Below, one piece after another: positions 34,368 through 44,322 of a DNA stretch of 64,000 nucleotides. Below the pieces are notes generated by a model. That model had not been told where the DNA came from, ran no database searches, and was given only the letters and a program-made list of their open reading frames with translations. Within the stretch, counting starts at the first letter, position 1; every line of letters starts with the position of its first letter. Made by a program: the position numbers and the translations under genes. Location of the stretch: contig NZ_BJLR01000028.1 in NCBI RefSeq assembly GCF_006538745.1, positions 1 through 64,000 of the forward strand, in the 5' to 3' direction. Origin of the DNA: Cellulomonas cellasea. Lineage in GTDB: Bacteria > Actinomycetota > Actinomycetes > Actinomycetales > Cellulomonadaceae.

Positions 34368-35917
34368 CGCTTGCGCTTCTCCCGCACCCGCACCGAGATC
34401 GAGATCGGCGTGCCCTCGAAGCCGAACGTCTCGCGCAGGCGACGCTCGATGTAGCGGCGGTACCCCGCCTCGAGGAAGCCGGTCGCGAAGACGACGAACC
34501 GCGGCGGGCGCGTGCTCGCCTGCGTGGCGAACAGGATGCGCGGCTGCTTCCCGCCGCGCAGCGGGTGCGGGTGCGCCGCGACGAGCTCCCCGAGGAACGC
34601 GTTCAGCTTGCCGGTCGGGATGCGCGTGTCCCACGACGCGAGCGAGCGCTCCAGCGCGGGCACGAGCCGGTCGGTGTGCCAGCCGGTCTTCGCCGAGAAG
34701 TTCACGCGCGGCGCCCACTGCACCTGGACCAGGTCCTGCTCGATCTCGCGCTCGAGGAACGGGCGGCGGTCCTCGTCCATGAGGTCCCACTTGTTGTACG
34801 CGACGACGAGCGCGCGGCCCGCCTCGATGACCTGGGAGATCACGCGCGTGTCCTGCTCGGTGATCTTGACGCTCGCGTCGACGAGGACGACCGCGACCTC
34901 GGCCTTCTCGATCGCCGCCTGGGTGCGCAGCGACGCGTAGAAGTCCGCGCCGGACGTCTGGTGCACGCGACGGCGGATGCCCGCGGTGTCGACGAAGACC
35001 CACGGCCGGCCCTTGAGCTCGACGATCTCGTCGACCGGGTCGCGCGTGGTCCCGGCGACGGAGTCGACGACGACGCGCTCCTCGCCCAGCACCTTGTTCA
35101 GCAGCGAGGACTTCCCGACGTTGGGGCGCCCGACGAGCGCGACCCGGCGGGGGCCGCCCTCGGGGATCGCGGCACCGTGCTTCGACACGGTCGGCAGGGC
35201 GTCCATCGCGGCGTCGAGCAGGTCGCCCGTCCCGCGCCCGTGCAGCGCGGAGACCGGGTGCGGCTCGCCGAGCCCGAGGCTCCAGAGCTCGGTCGCGTCG
35301 GCCTCGACGCGCGGGCCGTCGACCTTGTTGGCGCACAGCACGACGGGCTTGCCGGACTTGCGCAGCAGGCGCACGACCCGCTCGTCGGTCGCGGTCGGGC
35401 CGACGGTCGCGTCGACCACGAAGAGCACGGCGTCGGCGAGGGAGATCGCGACCTCGGCCTGCTCGGCGACGCGCGCCTCGATGCCGGCGACGTCGACCTC
35501 CCAGCCGCCCGTGTCGACGAGCGTGAAGCGGCGCCCGGCCCACTCGGCGGGGTAGCTCACGCGGTCGCGGGTCACACCGGGCTTGTCCTCGACGACGGCC
35601 TCGCGGCGGCCGAGGATGCGGTTGACGAGGGTCGACTTGCCGACGTTCGGGCGGCCGACGACCGCGAGGACGGGCAGGGGCGCCGAGGATCCGGTGCCGT
35701 CCTCGTCGACCCCGTCGCCGGAGAGCAGCGCGAGGTCCTCGTCCTCCAGCTCGTACTCCGCGAGGCCGACGCGCAGGGCCTCCTCGCGCTGGGCGTCGGT
35801 CAGCTCGTCGGTCGGCTCGGTGGCCGCGGTGGCGGCGGGTGCGTCGGTGCCCGGGACCGCGGGCGCGGCCGGCGCGGTCTCGTCGGGCAGGCCCGTGGTC
35901 GGGTCGGTCTGGCTCAT
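34364..35917 (-). CDS. der: ribosome-biogenesis GTPase Der (EngA)
   Basis: 517-residue tandem GTPase needed for 50S subunit maturation. A 70-residue Ala/Thr/Asp-rich N-terminal extension precedes GTPase domain 1 ([31 protein letters not shown]) and domain 2 ([35 protein letters not shown]), followed by the KH-like C-terminal domain ending VREKRKR. The extension is common in actinobacteria. Located in the conserved cmk-plsC-der series. Confidence 0.98.
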   Translation of the reverse strand: MSQTDPTTGLPDETAPAAPAVPGTDAPAATAATEPTDELTDAQREEALRVGLAEYELEDEDLALLSGDGVDEDGTGSSAPLPVLAVVGRPNVGKSTLVNRILGRREAVVEDKPGVTRDRVSYPAEWAGRRFTLVDTGGWEVDVAGIEARVAEQAEVAISLADAVLFVVDATVGPTATDERVVRLLRKSGKPVVLCANKVDGPRVEADATELWSLGLGEPHPVSALHGRGTGDLLDAAMDALPTVSKHGAAIPEGGPRRVALVGRPNVGKSSLLNKVLGEERVVVDSVAGTTRDPVDEIVELKGRPWVFVDTAGIRRRVHQTSGADFYASLRTQAAIEKAEVAVVLVDASVKITEQDTRVISQVIEAGRALVVAYNKWDLMDEDRRPFLEREIEQDLVQVQWAPRVNFSAKTGWHTDRLVPALERSLASWDTRIPTGKLNAFLGELVAAHPHPLRGGKQPRILFATQASTRPPRFVVFATGFLEAGYRRYIERRLRETFGFEGTPISISVRVREKRKR

Positions 35918-35951
35918 GGGCCCTATCCTCCCCCGCGCACCGCTCGCGGGA

Positions 35952-36683
35952 CTAATGCGGGCGGGGCGTCGCCGCGGGTGAACGACGCGGCGCCTCCGGG
36001 TCGTCGGTCGGCAGCGTGAGCCCCGTGCGGGCCGCGGCGGCCGTCACGTGCGACGCGAGCCCCGTCCGGATCGCCTCCTGGGCGGCGGCGAGCGCCTCGC
36101 GCCGGGACGCGCCCGGCGCCGCCGCGAGGTCGAGCGGCGCACCGAACTCGACCGCGAGGCGGCGGCGGGGCGCGGGCAGGTGCCGGACGGACTCGCCGGT
36201 GCGGCGGGTGCCGAGCACCGCGACCGGCAGGACCGTCGCGCCCGAGTTGACCGCGAGCCACGCGATGCCGGCGCGCGCGCTCGTCACGTCGCCGCGCCCC
36301 CGGTTGCCCTCGGGGAACACGCCGACGACGCCGCCGTGCTTGAGGACCGCGAGCGCGGTGGTCAGGGCCGGGCGCCCGTTCGCGCGGTCGACGGGGATCT
36401 GCCGGCACCAGCGCAGCAGCGCACCGACGGGACCGCGGAACATCTCGTGCTTGACCAGCAGGTGGACCGGTCGCGGGGTCACGCCGAACAGCACGGGCCC
36501 GTCGAGCACGCCCAGGTGGTTCGCGGCGAGCAGCACCGGCCCGTCGGCGGGCAGGTTGTCCGTGCCGGTGACGCGCGTGTCCCAGACGCCGTGCGCGAGG
36601 AGGCGCCCGACCCACTGCCCGCGCGCGTGCCCCGGGGCGACGGCCGACGCGGTCGCCGCCGGGCGCACCGCGGCGGCGCTCAT
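35952..36683 (-). CDS. plsC: 1-acyl-glycerol-3-phosphate acyltransferase (PlsC-like)
   Basis: 243-residue membrane-associated acyltransferase of phospholipid synthesis. The catalytic HX4D block is [13 protein letters not shown], the acceptor-binding block [11 protein letters not shown], and the intervening motif [19 protein letters not shown] matches the family. Its ATG overlaps the cmk stop by four bases. The cmk-plsC-der order is usual in actinobacteria. Confidence 0.93.
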   Translation of the reverse strand: MSAAAVRPAATASAVAPGHARGQWVGRLLAHGVWDTRVTGTDNLPADGPVLLAANHLGVLDGPVLFGVTPRPVHLLVKHEMFRGPVGALLRWCRQIPVDRANGRPALTTALAVLKHGGVVGVFPEGNRGRGDVTSARAGIAWLAVNSGATVLPVAVLGTRRTGESVRHLPAPRRRLAVEFGAPLDLAAAPGASRREALAAAQEAIRTGLASHVTAAAARTGLTLPTDDPEAPRRSPAATPRPH

Positions 36684-37429
36684 GCCCGCACGCCCGTGGC
36701 GCGGGCGACGACCTCGAGCACCGCGCGCACGGTCTGCTCGAAGTCGAGGTCCGAGGAGTCGACCGTGACGACGCCGTCCGCCGCGGTGTGGAACGTCGAG
36801 ACGGTCGCGTCGTCGGCGTCACGGCGCAGCACCTGGTCCCGCGTGGCCTCGACCGCGGCGGCGTCGTCGGAGCCGTGCACGTCCCGGGCCCGGCGCGCGA
36901 GCCGGGCCTCCTCGCTCGCGGTCAGCAGGAGCCGCACGTCGGCGTCGGGCGCGATCACGGTCGTGATGTCCCGCCCCTCCGCGACGACGCCGCGGCCCTG
37001 CGAGAACGACCCGGGTGCGCTCTCAGCGGCGATGGCCTCGCGCTGGAGCCGCCCGAGCTCGGCGCGCACGTCGAGGTTCGTCGCGACCGCGCTGACCGCC
37101 GCGGAGATGCGGGTCTCGCGGATCGCCTCCGCGACGTCGTGCTCGCCGACGTGGACCGTCGGGGCGTCCGGGTCGACGCCGACGACGAGCGGGAGGCCCC
37201 GCACCGTCGCCGCGACCGCCGCGGTGTCGTCGAGCGGCACCCCGGTCTCGAGGCACCACCACGTCGCCGCGCGGTACATCGCGCCGGTGTCGAGGAACGC
37301 GAGCCCCAGCCGCCGGGCCACCTCGCGCGAGACGCTCGACTTCCCGGACCCCGAGGGCCCGTCGACCGCCACGACCACCGTGCGCCCGCCCGTCGCGGAC
37401 ACCTGCGTGCTCAACTCACCAGCCTCCAT
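36680..37429 (-). CDS. cmk: cytidylate kinase
   Basis: 249-residue (d)CMP kinase for CDP synthesis. P-loop VAVDGPSGSGKSSVSREVA, substrate-binding YLDTG-like LGLAFLDTGAMYRAAT, GRGVVAEGRDITTVI and the lid RRARDVHGSDDAA. The start is not firm: ATG at 37429 lies 19 bases inside the end of tyrA; GTG at 37402 gives a nine-residue shorter form. It overlaps plsC at its 3' end. Confidence 0.95.
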   Translation of the reverse strand: MEAGELSTQVSATGGRTVVVAVDGPSGSGKSSVSREVARRLGLAFLDTGAMYRAATWWCLETGVPLDDTAAVAATVRGLPLVVGVDPDAPTVHVGEHDVAEAIRETRISAAVSAVATNLDVRAELGRLQREAIAAESAPGSFSQGRGVVAEGRDITTVIAPDADVRLLLTASEEARLARRARDVHGSDDAAAVEATRDQVLRRDADDATVSTFHTAADGVVTVDSSDLDFEQTVRAVLEVVARATGVRA

Positions 37430-38526
37430 CCGCGGGCCGTCAGCTCCGCCTCGAGGTGTTCCGAGCGACCCGGGAGGACCGAGATCGCCGCCATGCCGAC
37501 CGGGCGGCCCGCCGAGTGCTCGAGCTGCAGGTCCTCGAGGTTGACCCCCGCGTGCCCGACGTCCGTGAGCAGCCGCGCGAGCTCGCCCGGGCTGTCGGGG
37601 ACCAGGACCGTGACGACCTCGTACGTGCGCTGCGCGCCGCCGTGCTTGCCGGGGACGCGCGCGACGCCCGTGTTGCCGTCCGCGATGACCTGAGCCACGG
37701 TCGCGAGCGCGCCGAGCTCGATGTCGTCCCAGGTCACCGCCGCGTCGATCTGGTCGAGCGCGTCGATCACGGTGTCCAGGTCGCCGCGCAGGGCGCGCAG
37801 CACGTCGCGCACCGCACCGGCGTTGCCCGCGAGGATCGACGTCCACAGCGCGGGGTCGCTCGCGGCGAGGCGGGTCACGTCGCGCAGCCCCTGCCCGGCG
37901 AGGCCGAGCGCCTCGGGCGGCGTCGTGCGCAGCCGCGCGGCGACGAGGCTCGCGGCGACCTGCGGGACGTGCGAGACGACGGCCACCGCGGCGTCGTGCG
38001 ACACCGCGTCCATCGTGACCGGGACGGCCCCGAGGTCCACCGCGAGCGCGCGCACGGCGAGCACCGCCTCGGGCGTCGACTCCCCCGAGCCGACGACGAC
38101 CCACGGGCGGCCGACGAACAGGTCCGGCACCGCGGCCGACGGGCCCGAGCGCTCCCGGCCGGCCATCGGGTGGGAGCCGACGAAGCGCGTGAGGTCCGCA
38201 CCCCACGCGCGCAGCTCGTCGAGCACGACGCCCTTGACGCTCGCGACGTCCGTCACCACCGCGCCGGGGTGCGCGGCAAGCTCGTCGCGCACGACCTGCG
38301 CCGTGACGTCCGGCGGCGCCGCGACGACGACGAGCGTGGGCGGGTCGTCGTCCGGGTGGGCCGGCCGCCCGGCGCCGACGTCGCGGGCGAGCGCGAGCGC
38401 GGTGCGGGACGGGTCGTGCAGCACGACGTCGACCCCGCGCGTCGCGAGGCCCAGCCCCACGGAGGCACCGAGCAGCCCGGTGCCGACCACGCGCACCGGG
38501 CCGCGCGTGGCGACCGCTGAGCTCAC
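37411..38526 (-). CDS. tyrA: prephenate dehydrogenase
   Basis: 371-residue NAD(P)-dependent enzyme converting prephenate to 4-hydroxyphenylpyruvate for tyrosine synthesis. Dinucleotide-binding start VRVVGTGLLGASVGLGL, substrate-region SVKGVV and FVGSHPMAGRERSGP (conserved His), and a C-terminal ACT-like regulatory domain (VTVLVPDSPGELARLLTDVG). GTG at 38526 overlaps the rluB stop. The ACT domain suggests feedback control by an aromatic amino acid. Confidence 0.95.
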   Translation of the reverse strand: MSSAVATRGPVRVVGTGLLGASVGLGLATRGVDVVLHDPSRTALALARDVGAGRPAHPDDDPPTLVVVAAPPDVTAQVVRDELAAHPGAVVTDVASVKGVVLDELRAWGADLTRFVGSHPMAGRERSGPSAAVPDLFVGRPWVVVGSGESTPEAVLAVRALAVDLGAVPVTMDAVSHDAAVAVVSHVPQVAASLVAARLRTTPPEALGLAGQGLRDVTRLAASDPALWTSILAGNAGAVRDVLRALRGDLDTVIDALDQIDAAVTWDDIELGALATVAQVIADGNTGVARVPGKHGGAQRTYEVVTVLVPDSPGELARLLTDVGHAGVNLEDLQLEHSAGRPVGMAAISVLPGRSEHLEAELTARGWRLVS

Positions 38527-39629
38527 ATCCCCACCTGCGTCATGAGCGAGCCGAGCTCCTCCTTGCCGAGCACGCGCGTCTTGCCCGGGCGCAGGTCGCC
38601 GAGCTTGATCGGGCCGACCTGGGTGCGCACCAGGCGGGTGACCGGGTGACCGACCTCCTCGAACATGCGGCGCACGATGCGGTTGCGGCCCTCGTGCAGC
38701 ACGACCTCGATCAGCGCGGCCTGCGGCGTCGAGTCGACGATCCGGTACCGGTCGACCTTCGCGAGCCCGTCCTCGAGCTCGACGCCGTGCAGCATCTTGT
38801 TCGCGACGTTGCCGGCCACGTGGCCCTCGACGTGCGCGAGGTACGTCTTGGCGACCTCGTGCGACGGGTGCGACAGGCGGTTCGCGAGCTCGCCGTCGTT
38901 CGTCAGTAGCAGCAGCCCCTCGGTCTCGGCGTCGAGCCGCCCGACGTGGAACAGCCGCTCCTCGCGGTGCGCGACGAGCTCGGCGAGCGACGGGCGCCCC
39001 TCCGGGTCGTGCATCGTCGAGACGACGCCGAGCGGCTTGTTGAGCGCGATCGTGATGAGCGACGTGTCGAGCTGGATGCGCAGCCCGTCGAGGTGGATGA
39101 CCGCCGTCTTGGGGTCGACCCGCACGCCGAGCTCGCGCACGAGCACGCCGTCGACGGTCACGCGACCGTCGGCGATCAGGTCCTCGCACGCGCGCCGCGA
39201 GCCCAGGCCCGCGGTCGCGAGCACCTTCTGCAGGCGCACGCCCTCGGGGTCGTGCACGTCGCGCAGCGGCTCGGCCGCCGGAGCGGGCCGGGTCCGACGC
39301 GCGGGCTGTGCGCCGCGGGGGGCCGCGGTGCGCGAGCCGCGCTGCGGGACGCCGCGCCCGGTGCCGGCTCCGGTGCGCTCGCCGCCGGAGCGGGGTCCAC
39401 CCGTGCGCTCGCCGCCGCGCGGTGCGCCCGCACGCTCGCCGCCGGCGCGTGCGGGGCCACCGCGCTCGCCGCTCCGCTCCCCCGCACGCTCGCCGCCACG
39501 ACCTGCGCCGCCGCCCTGCCCGCGGCCCGCGCCGCTGCTCTGCCCACCGCGACCCGTCCCCGCACGTCCCGTGCCTCCGGCTCGCTCAGGTCGCCCTGTG
39601 CCTCCGCGCCGTCCGTCTGATGCGCTCAT
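38523..39629 (-). CDS. rluB: rRNA pseudouridine synthase with Arg/Gly-rich extension
   Basis: 368-residue RluB/RsuA-family enzyme modifying 23S rRNA. The first about 115 residues are low-complexity Gly/Arg/Ala/Glu (repeats of GGERAG and GERSG type), probably an RNA-binding tail. An S4 domain follows (VRLQKVLATAGLGSRRACEDLI), then the catalytic domain with LNKPLGVVST, the catalytic-Asp motif HVGRLDAETEGLLLLTNDG and the C-terminal GRNRIVRRMFEEVGHPV. The start ATG overlaps the scpB stop by four bases. Confidence 0.95.
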   Translation of the reverse strand: MSASDGRRGGTGRPERAGGTGRAGTGRGGQSSGAGRGQGGGAGRGGERAGERSGERGGPARAGGERAGAPRGGERTGGPRSGGERTGAGTGRGVPQRGSRTAAPRGAQPARRTRPAPAAEPLRDVHDPEGVRLQKVLATAGLGSRRACEDLIADGRVTVDGVLVRELGVRVDPKTAVIHLDGLRIQLDTSLITIALNKPLGVVSTMHDPEGRPSLAELVAHREERLFHVGRLDAETEGLLLLTNDGELANRLSHPSHEVAKTYLAHVEGHVAGNVANKMLHGVELEDGLAKVDRYRIVDSTPQAALIEVVLHEGRNRIVRRMFEEVGHPVTRLVRTQVGPIKLGDLRPGKTRVLGKEELGSLMTQVGM

Positions 39630-40438
39630 CGTGCCTCTCCGTTCGCCCTGTCCACGCCCTCGAGCGTGTCGATGTCCGGTAGGTAGGGCGCGAGCGGTGG
39701 CAGCTCGTCCAGGCTCGCGAGTCCCATCCGCTCCAGGAAGTATCCCGTGGTCTGGTAGAGCACCGCACCGGTCGTCGGCTCGGTGCCCGCCTCGGCGACC
39801 AGCCCGCGCGCCGTGAGCGTCCGCACGACGCCGTCCACGTTGACCCCGCGCACCCCCGAGACCTGCCCGCGCGTGACCGGCTGGCGGTACGCGATGACGG
39901 CGAGCGTCTCGAGCGCGGCCTGCGTGAGCCGCGCGGTCTGCCCCTCGAGCACGAACCGCCCGACGACGTCCGCGTACGGCGACGCCGAGTAGATCCGCCA
40001 GCCCGCCCCCGCGAGCCGCAGCTCGAAGCCGCGCGGGCGCCCCCCGTGGTCCCCCCGGTACTCCGCCGCGAGCTCGTCGAGGAGCTCCTGCACCCGCGCG
40101 GTCGGCAACGCGAGCACCGACGCGAGCCGCACCGCCGGGATCGGCTCGTCGGCCACCATGAGCACGGCCTCGAGCGCCGCGAGCGCGCCGCCGGGCAGGT
40201 CGTCGACGTCGAACGCGAGCTCGTCGGCGGCGACGTCGGTCGCCGTCGCGGTGAGGTCGGCGGGGGCGGACGAGCCGGCGGTCACGGTCGGCTCCACGGG
40301 AGCGAACGGCTCACGGGAAGCGGTCGCCTCGACGGGCACGGTCGCCTCGACGGGAGCCGTCGGGTCGGCCGCGGGCGTGGCGTCCGGCGCGACCGCCTCC
40401 GGCGACGGGACCGCGTCGGGCGGCGGGACCTGGCTCAT
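39626..40438 (-). CDS. scpB: segregation and condensation protein B
   Basis: 270-residue ScpB, a winged-helix partner of ScpA and SMC in chromosome condensation. The first about 75 residues are Ala/Pro/Val/Thr low complexity (PVEATVPVEATA). Two winged-helix domains follow: LAALEAVLMVADEPIPAVRL, FELRLAGAGWRIYS and the signature TLAVIAYRQPVTRGQVSGVR. Overlaps scpA and rluB by four bases each. Confidence 0.95.
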   Translation of the reverse strand: MSQVPPPDAVPSPEAVAPDATPAADPTAPVEATVPVEATASREPFAPVEPTVTAGSSAPADLTATATDVAADELAFDVDDLPGGALAALEAVLMVADEPIPAVRLASVLALPTARVQELLDELAAEYRGDHGGRPRGFELRLAGAGWRIYSASPYADVVGRFVLEGQTARLTQAALETLAVIAYRQPVTRGQVSGVRGVNVDGVVRTLTARGLVAEAGTEPTTGAVLYQTTGYFLERMGLASLDELPPLAPYLPDIDTLEGVDRANGEAR

Positions 40439-41436
40439 GCGGTGGGCTCCTGCGGCTGGTCGGTGAGGTCGACCGGGAGGTCGGGGGTCGGAGGCGTGGT
40501 GGCGTCGGGGGCGGCGGCGTCGGGAGTGGCGGCCTCGCCGTCGGGCCCGTCGAAGTCATCGGACACCTCGACGTCGCCCTCCTCCGCCCCGGTCCAGCGC
40601 ACGGTGAGCTCCCCGAGCGGCTCGACCTGGTCGAAGCCGACGGCCCCCTCGCGGAACAGCTCGAGCAGCGCGAGGAACCGGGCCACCACGACGATCGTGG
40701 CGTCCGCGTCGGCGGTCAGTGCCCGGAACGACAGCGCGCCACCGTGCCGCAGCCGGTCGACGAGCACCGCGGCCTGCTCGCGCACCGAGACCGCCGGGGC
40801 GTGCAGGTGGCTGAGGTCGACACCGGGCGGCGGGGCCTTCGGCGCGAGGACCTTGGCGGCCAGCGCGGCGAGCTCGTCGGGCCCGATCTGCCACACGAGC
40901 TCGGGCAGCAGCGCCGCGAGCTGCGGCTCGAGAGTGACCGTCCGCGGGAAGCGCCGCGCCTCCGCGGCCAGCCGCTCCCCGATGTCGCGGGCGACGACCT
41001 TGTACGCGCGGTACTGCAGGAGCCGGGCGAACAGCAGGTCGCGCGCCTCGAGCAGCTCGAGGTCCTCGGCGTCCTCGACGTCGCCGGACGGCAGCAGCCG
41101 GGCCGCCTTGAGGTCCAGCAGCGTCGCGGCCACGACGAGGAACTCGCTCGCCTGGCTCAGGTCCCACGACGTCCCGCCCTCGGCCGCGGCGCGCTCGGCC
41201 GCGCGGATGTGCGCGATGAACTCGTTCGTCACCTGCCCGAGCGAGACCTCGGTGATGTCGAGCTTGTGCTTCGCGATGAGCCCGAGCAGCAGGTCGAACG
41301 GGCCCGAGAAGTTCGTGAGGTGGACCTCGAAGCCGCCGGCGCCGGGCGCGGCACGTCCGGGGACCTCGGGCTGCGGGGGCGTCGTCGCGCTTGCGGAGGC
41401 CGCCTCAGGCGGCGTCGCCACGGGCGATGAGCTCAC
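40435..41436 (-). CDS. scpA: segregation and condensation protein A
   Basis: 333-residue kleisin of the SMC-ScpAB complex. Signature FEVHLTNFSGPFDLLLGLIAKHKLDITEV, split here as GPFDLLLGLIAKHKLDI plus the upstream strand, then SEFLVVAATLLDLKAARLLP. The C-terminal winged helix (VVVARFLALLELFREGAVGFDQ) binds SMC heads. The tail is Pro/Thr/Asp-rich. GTG at 41436 overlaps the end of the parA gene by 32 bases; shorter starts cannot be excluded. Confidence 0.95.
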   Translation of the reverse strand: MSSSPVATPPEAASASATTPPQPEVPGRAAPGAGGFEVHLTNFSGPFDLLLGLIAKHKLDITEVSLGQVTNEFIAHIRAAERAAAEGGTSWDLSQASEFLVVAATLLDLKAARLLPSGDVEDAEDLELLEARDLLFARLLQYRAYKVVARDIGERLAAEARRFPRTVTLEPQLAALLPELVWQIGPDELAALAAKVLAPKAPPPGVDLSHLHAPAVSVREQAAVLVDRLRHGGALSFRALTADADATIVVVARFLALLELFREGAVGFDQVEPLGELTVRWTGAEEGDVEVSDDFDGPDGEAATPDAAAPDATTPPTPDLPVDLTDQPQEPTA

Positions 41437-42277
41437 GGGCCAGCTGCCGGTACGCCGTGGCGCCGCTGTGGGTCGGCGCGTACGTGGTGATGGGCTCCGC
41501 GGCGACCGAGGAGTCCGGGAACTTGACCGTCCGGCCGATCACGGTGTGCAGCAGGGTGTCGCCGAAGGCCTCGTTGAGCCGGGCCACGACCTCGCGCGCG
41601 TGCAGCGTCCGCGGGTCGTACATCGTGGCCAGTATCCCGTCGACCTCGAGGCGCGGGTTGAGCCGGTCGCGCACCTTCTCGATGGTCTCGATGAGCAGCG
41701 CGACCCCGCGCAGCGCGAAGAACTCGCACTCGAGCGGGATCAGGACGCCGTGCGCGGCCGTGAGCGCGTTCACGGTGAGCAGGCCGAGCGACGGCTGGCA
41801 GTCGATGAGCACGACGTCGTACTCGTCGAGCACCGGGCGCAGGACGCGCGCGAGCACCGACTCGCGGGCGACCTCGCCGACGAGCTGGACCTCGGCGGCG
41901 GAGAGGTCGATGTTCGCGGGCAGCAGGTCGAGCCCGGGGACCGACGTCGCGTGGATGACCTCGCGGACGGGGGCGTGCGGCTCCATCAGGAGGTTGTAGA
42001 CGGTCCGGTCGAGCTCGTGCGGGCTGACGCCGAGCCCGACGGACGCAGCGCCCTGGGGGTCGAAGTCGACGATGAGGACCCGGCGGCCGTACTCCGCGAG
42101 CGACGCCGCGAGGTTGATGGTCGAGGTCGTCTTGCCGACCCCGCCCTTCTGGTTGCACATCGCGATCACCCGCGCCGGGCCGTGGCTCGCGAGGGGTGCC
42201 GGGAGGGGGAACTCGGGCAGCGCTCGCCCGACGGGGTCGAGGATCGCCTCGGTCGTCTGCTCGCTCGCCACGCGCAC
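41405..42277 (-). CDS. parA: ParA/Soj-type ATPase
   Basis: 290-residue deviant-Walker ATPase: VIAMCNQKGGVGKTTSTINLA (key residues KGGVGKTT), Walker A' VDFDPQGAAS, and the Walker B-like VLIDCQPSLG. It lies next to scpA-scpB, the usual position of this ParA paralog in actinobacteria, where no parB accompanies it. It probably works in chromosome organisation rather than in oriC partition. GTG at 42277 or 42271 are alternative starts. Confidence 0.93.
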   Translation of the reverse strand: MRVASEQTTEAILDPVGRALPEFPLPAPLASHGPARVIAMCNQKGGVGKTTSTINLAASLAEYGRRVLIVDFDPQGAASVGLGVSPHELDRTVYNLLMEPHAPVREVIHATSVPGLDLLPANIDLSAAEVQLVGEVARESVLARVLRPVLDEYDVVLIDCQPSLGLLTVNALTAAHGVLIPLECEFFALRGVALLIETIEKVRDRLNPRLEVDGILATMYDPRTLHAREVVARLNEAFGDTLLHTVIGRTVKFPDSSVAAEPITTYAPTHSGATAYRQLARELIARGDAA

Positions 42278-42299
42278 AACTTACCGGAGGGCTCGCTCG

Positions 42300-42327
42300 G
42301 CGAGCGTGCGACAGACCGCACGCTCGC
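42300..42327 (-). terminator. hairpin between xerD and parA
   Basis: GCGAGCGTGCG and CGCACGCTCGC pair perfectly (11 bp, 6-base loop), between the xerD stop and the parA start. It could reduce read-through and allow separate expression of the parA-scpAB part. Confidence 0.6.
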
Positions 42328-42383
42328 GCGGTTCTCGCGCGGCCGGCCCGGGGCGGACCGGGCGCCGGGCCCGGCGACGGGCG

Positions 42384-43361
42384 TCAGCGACCGGCCGGCT
42401 CGCGGCGGAGCGCCCTCGGGTGCGCGGTCGCGTAGACCTCGCGCAGCGTGTCCCGCGTCACGAGCGTGTAGACCTGCGTCGTGGTCACCGACGCGTGCCC
42501 GAGCAGCTCCTGCACGACGCGGACGTCGGCCCCGCCGGCCAGCAGGTGCGTCGCGAACGAGTGGCGCAGCGTGTGCGGGGACACGTGGGCGGACGCGGGC
42601 AGCTGCGCACGCTCGGCCGAGGCCCGCAGCACCGCCCACGCGCTCTGCCGGCTCAGCCGCGAGCCGCGCGTGTTGAGGAACAGCGCGCTCGTCCCGCGCC
42701 CGGCGGCGGCGAGCGCGGGCCGCCCGCGCACGACGTAGGCCTCGACCGCGTCGACCGCGTAGCTGCCGACGGGGACGACCCGCTCCTTGCTGCCCTTGCC
42801 GAGCAGGCGCACCGCGGAGCGGCCCCGCGTGAGGTCGAGGTCGTCGACGTCGAGCCCGACCGCCTCGGAGATGCGCGCGCCCGTCGAGTACAGCAGCTCC
42901 AGCAGCGCACGGTCGCGCAGCGGCCCGGGCCCGTCGCCCGCACCCGCCGCCTCGAGCAGCCGCTCGACGTCGTCGGTCGAGATCGCCTTGGGCAGGCGCC
43001 GGGGCTGCGCGGGCGGCCGGACGGCGCTCGCCGCGTCGGTCCCCGTGAGGCCCTCGAGCGCGCAGAACCGGTGCCAGCCGCGGACGGCGACGACGGCGCG
43101 CGCGGCGGACGACGCCGAGAGGACCGCTCCCCCGTCGGAGCCGGTGCGCACCACGAGCACGAAGTCCTCGACGTCGCGCTCGGTCACGTCGGCCGGGGCG
43201 CTGCGGCCCGCCGCCTCGAGGTACTGCACGTACCGCGCGAGGTCCCGGCGGTAGGCGCCGAGCGTGTTGGCCGAGAGGCCGCGCTCGACGGTCAGGTGCG
43301 CGAGGTAGTCCCGCATGGCGTCGTGCAGGGGACCTGTGGGGTCCGGCCGGTCCTCGGGCAT
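42384..43361 (-). CDS. xerD: site-specific tyrosine recombinase XerD
   Basis: 325-residue recombinase resolving chromosome dimers at dif. The N-terminal SAM-like core-binding domain ([20 protein letters not shown]) is followed by the catalytic domain: Arg in [13 protein letters not shown], Lys in [27 protein letters not shown], His in [14 protein letters not shown] (Tyr nucleophile). All six catalytic positions are present. Located 13 bases downstream of ctaB. Not linked to a mobile element. Confidence 0.95.
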   Translation of the reverse strand: MPEDRPDPTGPLHDAMRDYLAHLTVERGLSANTLGAYRRDLARYVQYLEAAGRSAPADVTERDVEDFVLVVRTGSDGGAVLSASSAARAVVAVRGWHRFCALEGLTGTDAASAVRPPAQPRRLPKAISTDDVERLLEAAGAGDGPGPLRDRALLELLYSTGARISEAVGLDVDDLDLTRGRSAVRLLGKGSKERVVPVGSYAVDAVEAYVVRGRPALAAAGRGTSALFLNTRGSRLSRQSAWAVLRASAERAQLPASAHVSPHTLRHSFATHLLAGGADVRVVQELLGHASVTTTQVYTLVTRDTLREVYATAHPRALRREPAGR

Positions 43362-43374
43362 CGACCGGCCGCGA

Positions 43375-44322
43375 TCAGAGCGGGAGGAAGACGTCCACCG
43401 CGACGGCGACGCACAGGAGCGTGAGGTAGGTGATCGAGCCGTGGAACACCTTCATCGCGCCGAGCTTGCCGCGCGAGGGGTCCTGCGCGCGCCGCAGCAG
43501 GCCGACGCAGGACCAGAGGAACCAGGCGCCGAGCCCGAGCGCCACGACGCCGTAGACCCACGTCATGTCGGCCACGGGGACGAGCAGGAGGGAGCACGCG
43601 ATCATCGCGATCGTGTACGCGATCATCTCGCGGGCGACCTTGGTGTCGGCGGCCACGACGGGCAGCATCGGCACCCCGGCGGCGGCGTACTCGCGCCGGA
43701 ACTTCATCGACAGCGGCCAGTAGTGCGGCGGCGTCCAGAAGAAGATGACGCCGAACAGCAGGGCCGCGGCCCACGACACGGTCCCCGTGACGGCGGACCA
43801 GCCGATGAGCACCGGCATGCAGCCGGCCGCGCCGCCCCAGACGATGTTCTGCGCGGTGCGGCGCTTGAGGATCATCGTGTAGCCGACGACGTAGATCGCG
43901 ATGGCGCCGAACGTGAGCCACGCGGCGGCCGGGTTGACCACGAGCGCGAACCACGCGATCGACAGCGCCCCGAGCACGAGCCCGAAGACGAGCGCGGCGC
44001 GCGGGGTGATCTCGCCCGTGACGAGCGGCCGGCGCTTCGTGCGGTTCATGACCTCGTCGATGTCGCGGTCGAGGTAGCAGTTGAGCGTGTTGGCCGAGCC
44101 GGCGGCGGCCGCTCCCCCGACGAGCGTCGCGAGCACGAGCCCGACGGACGGGAACCCGCGCTCCGCGAGGATCATCGTCGGCAGCGTCGTGACGAGCAGC
44201 AGCTCGATGATGCGCGGCTTCGTCAGCGCGACGTACGCGGCGAGGTGACGCAGCACCCGGCGTGCCCGGTCGGCGGTGCCGGCCTCGGCTCCGGCGCGGG
44301 CGGCGGTGGGGGCGACGTTCAC
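43375..44322 (-). CDS. ctaB: protoheme IX farnesyltransferase
   Basis: Integral membrane prenyltransferase that makes heme O from heme B, for cytochrome oxidase. About 315 residues with nine spans; the Asp-rich catalytic loop is [20 protein letters not shown], and the second conserved block [20 protein letters not shown]. The 5' end is uncertain: GTG at 44322 gives a typical length, while GTG at 44397 would add 25 residues. It is divergent from tkt. Confidence 0.93.
   Translation of the reverse strand: MNVAPTAARAGAEAGTADRARRVLRHLAAYVALTKPRIIELLLVTTLPTMILAERGFPSVGLVLATLVGGAAAAGSANTLNCYLDRDIDEVMNRTKRRPLVTGEITPRAALVFGLVLGALSIAWFALVVNPAAAWLTFGAIAIYVVGYTMILKRRTAQNIVWGGAAGCMPVLIGWSAVTGTVSWAAALLFGVIFFWTPPHYWPLSMKFRREYAAAGVPMLPVVAADTKVAREMIAYTIAMIACSLLLVPVADMTWVYGVVALGLGAWFLWSCVGLLRRAQDPSRGKLGAMKVFHGSITYLTLLCVAVAVDVFLPL

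Noticed and set aside
42384-43361. Tyrosine recombinase as evidence of a mobile element
   Set aside because: It is the housekeeping XerD in its conserved place beside parA-scpAB and has no flanking repeats or cargo.
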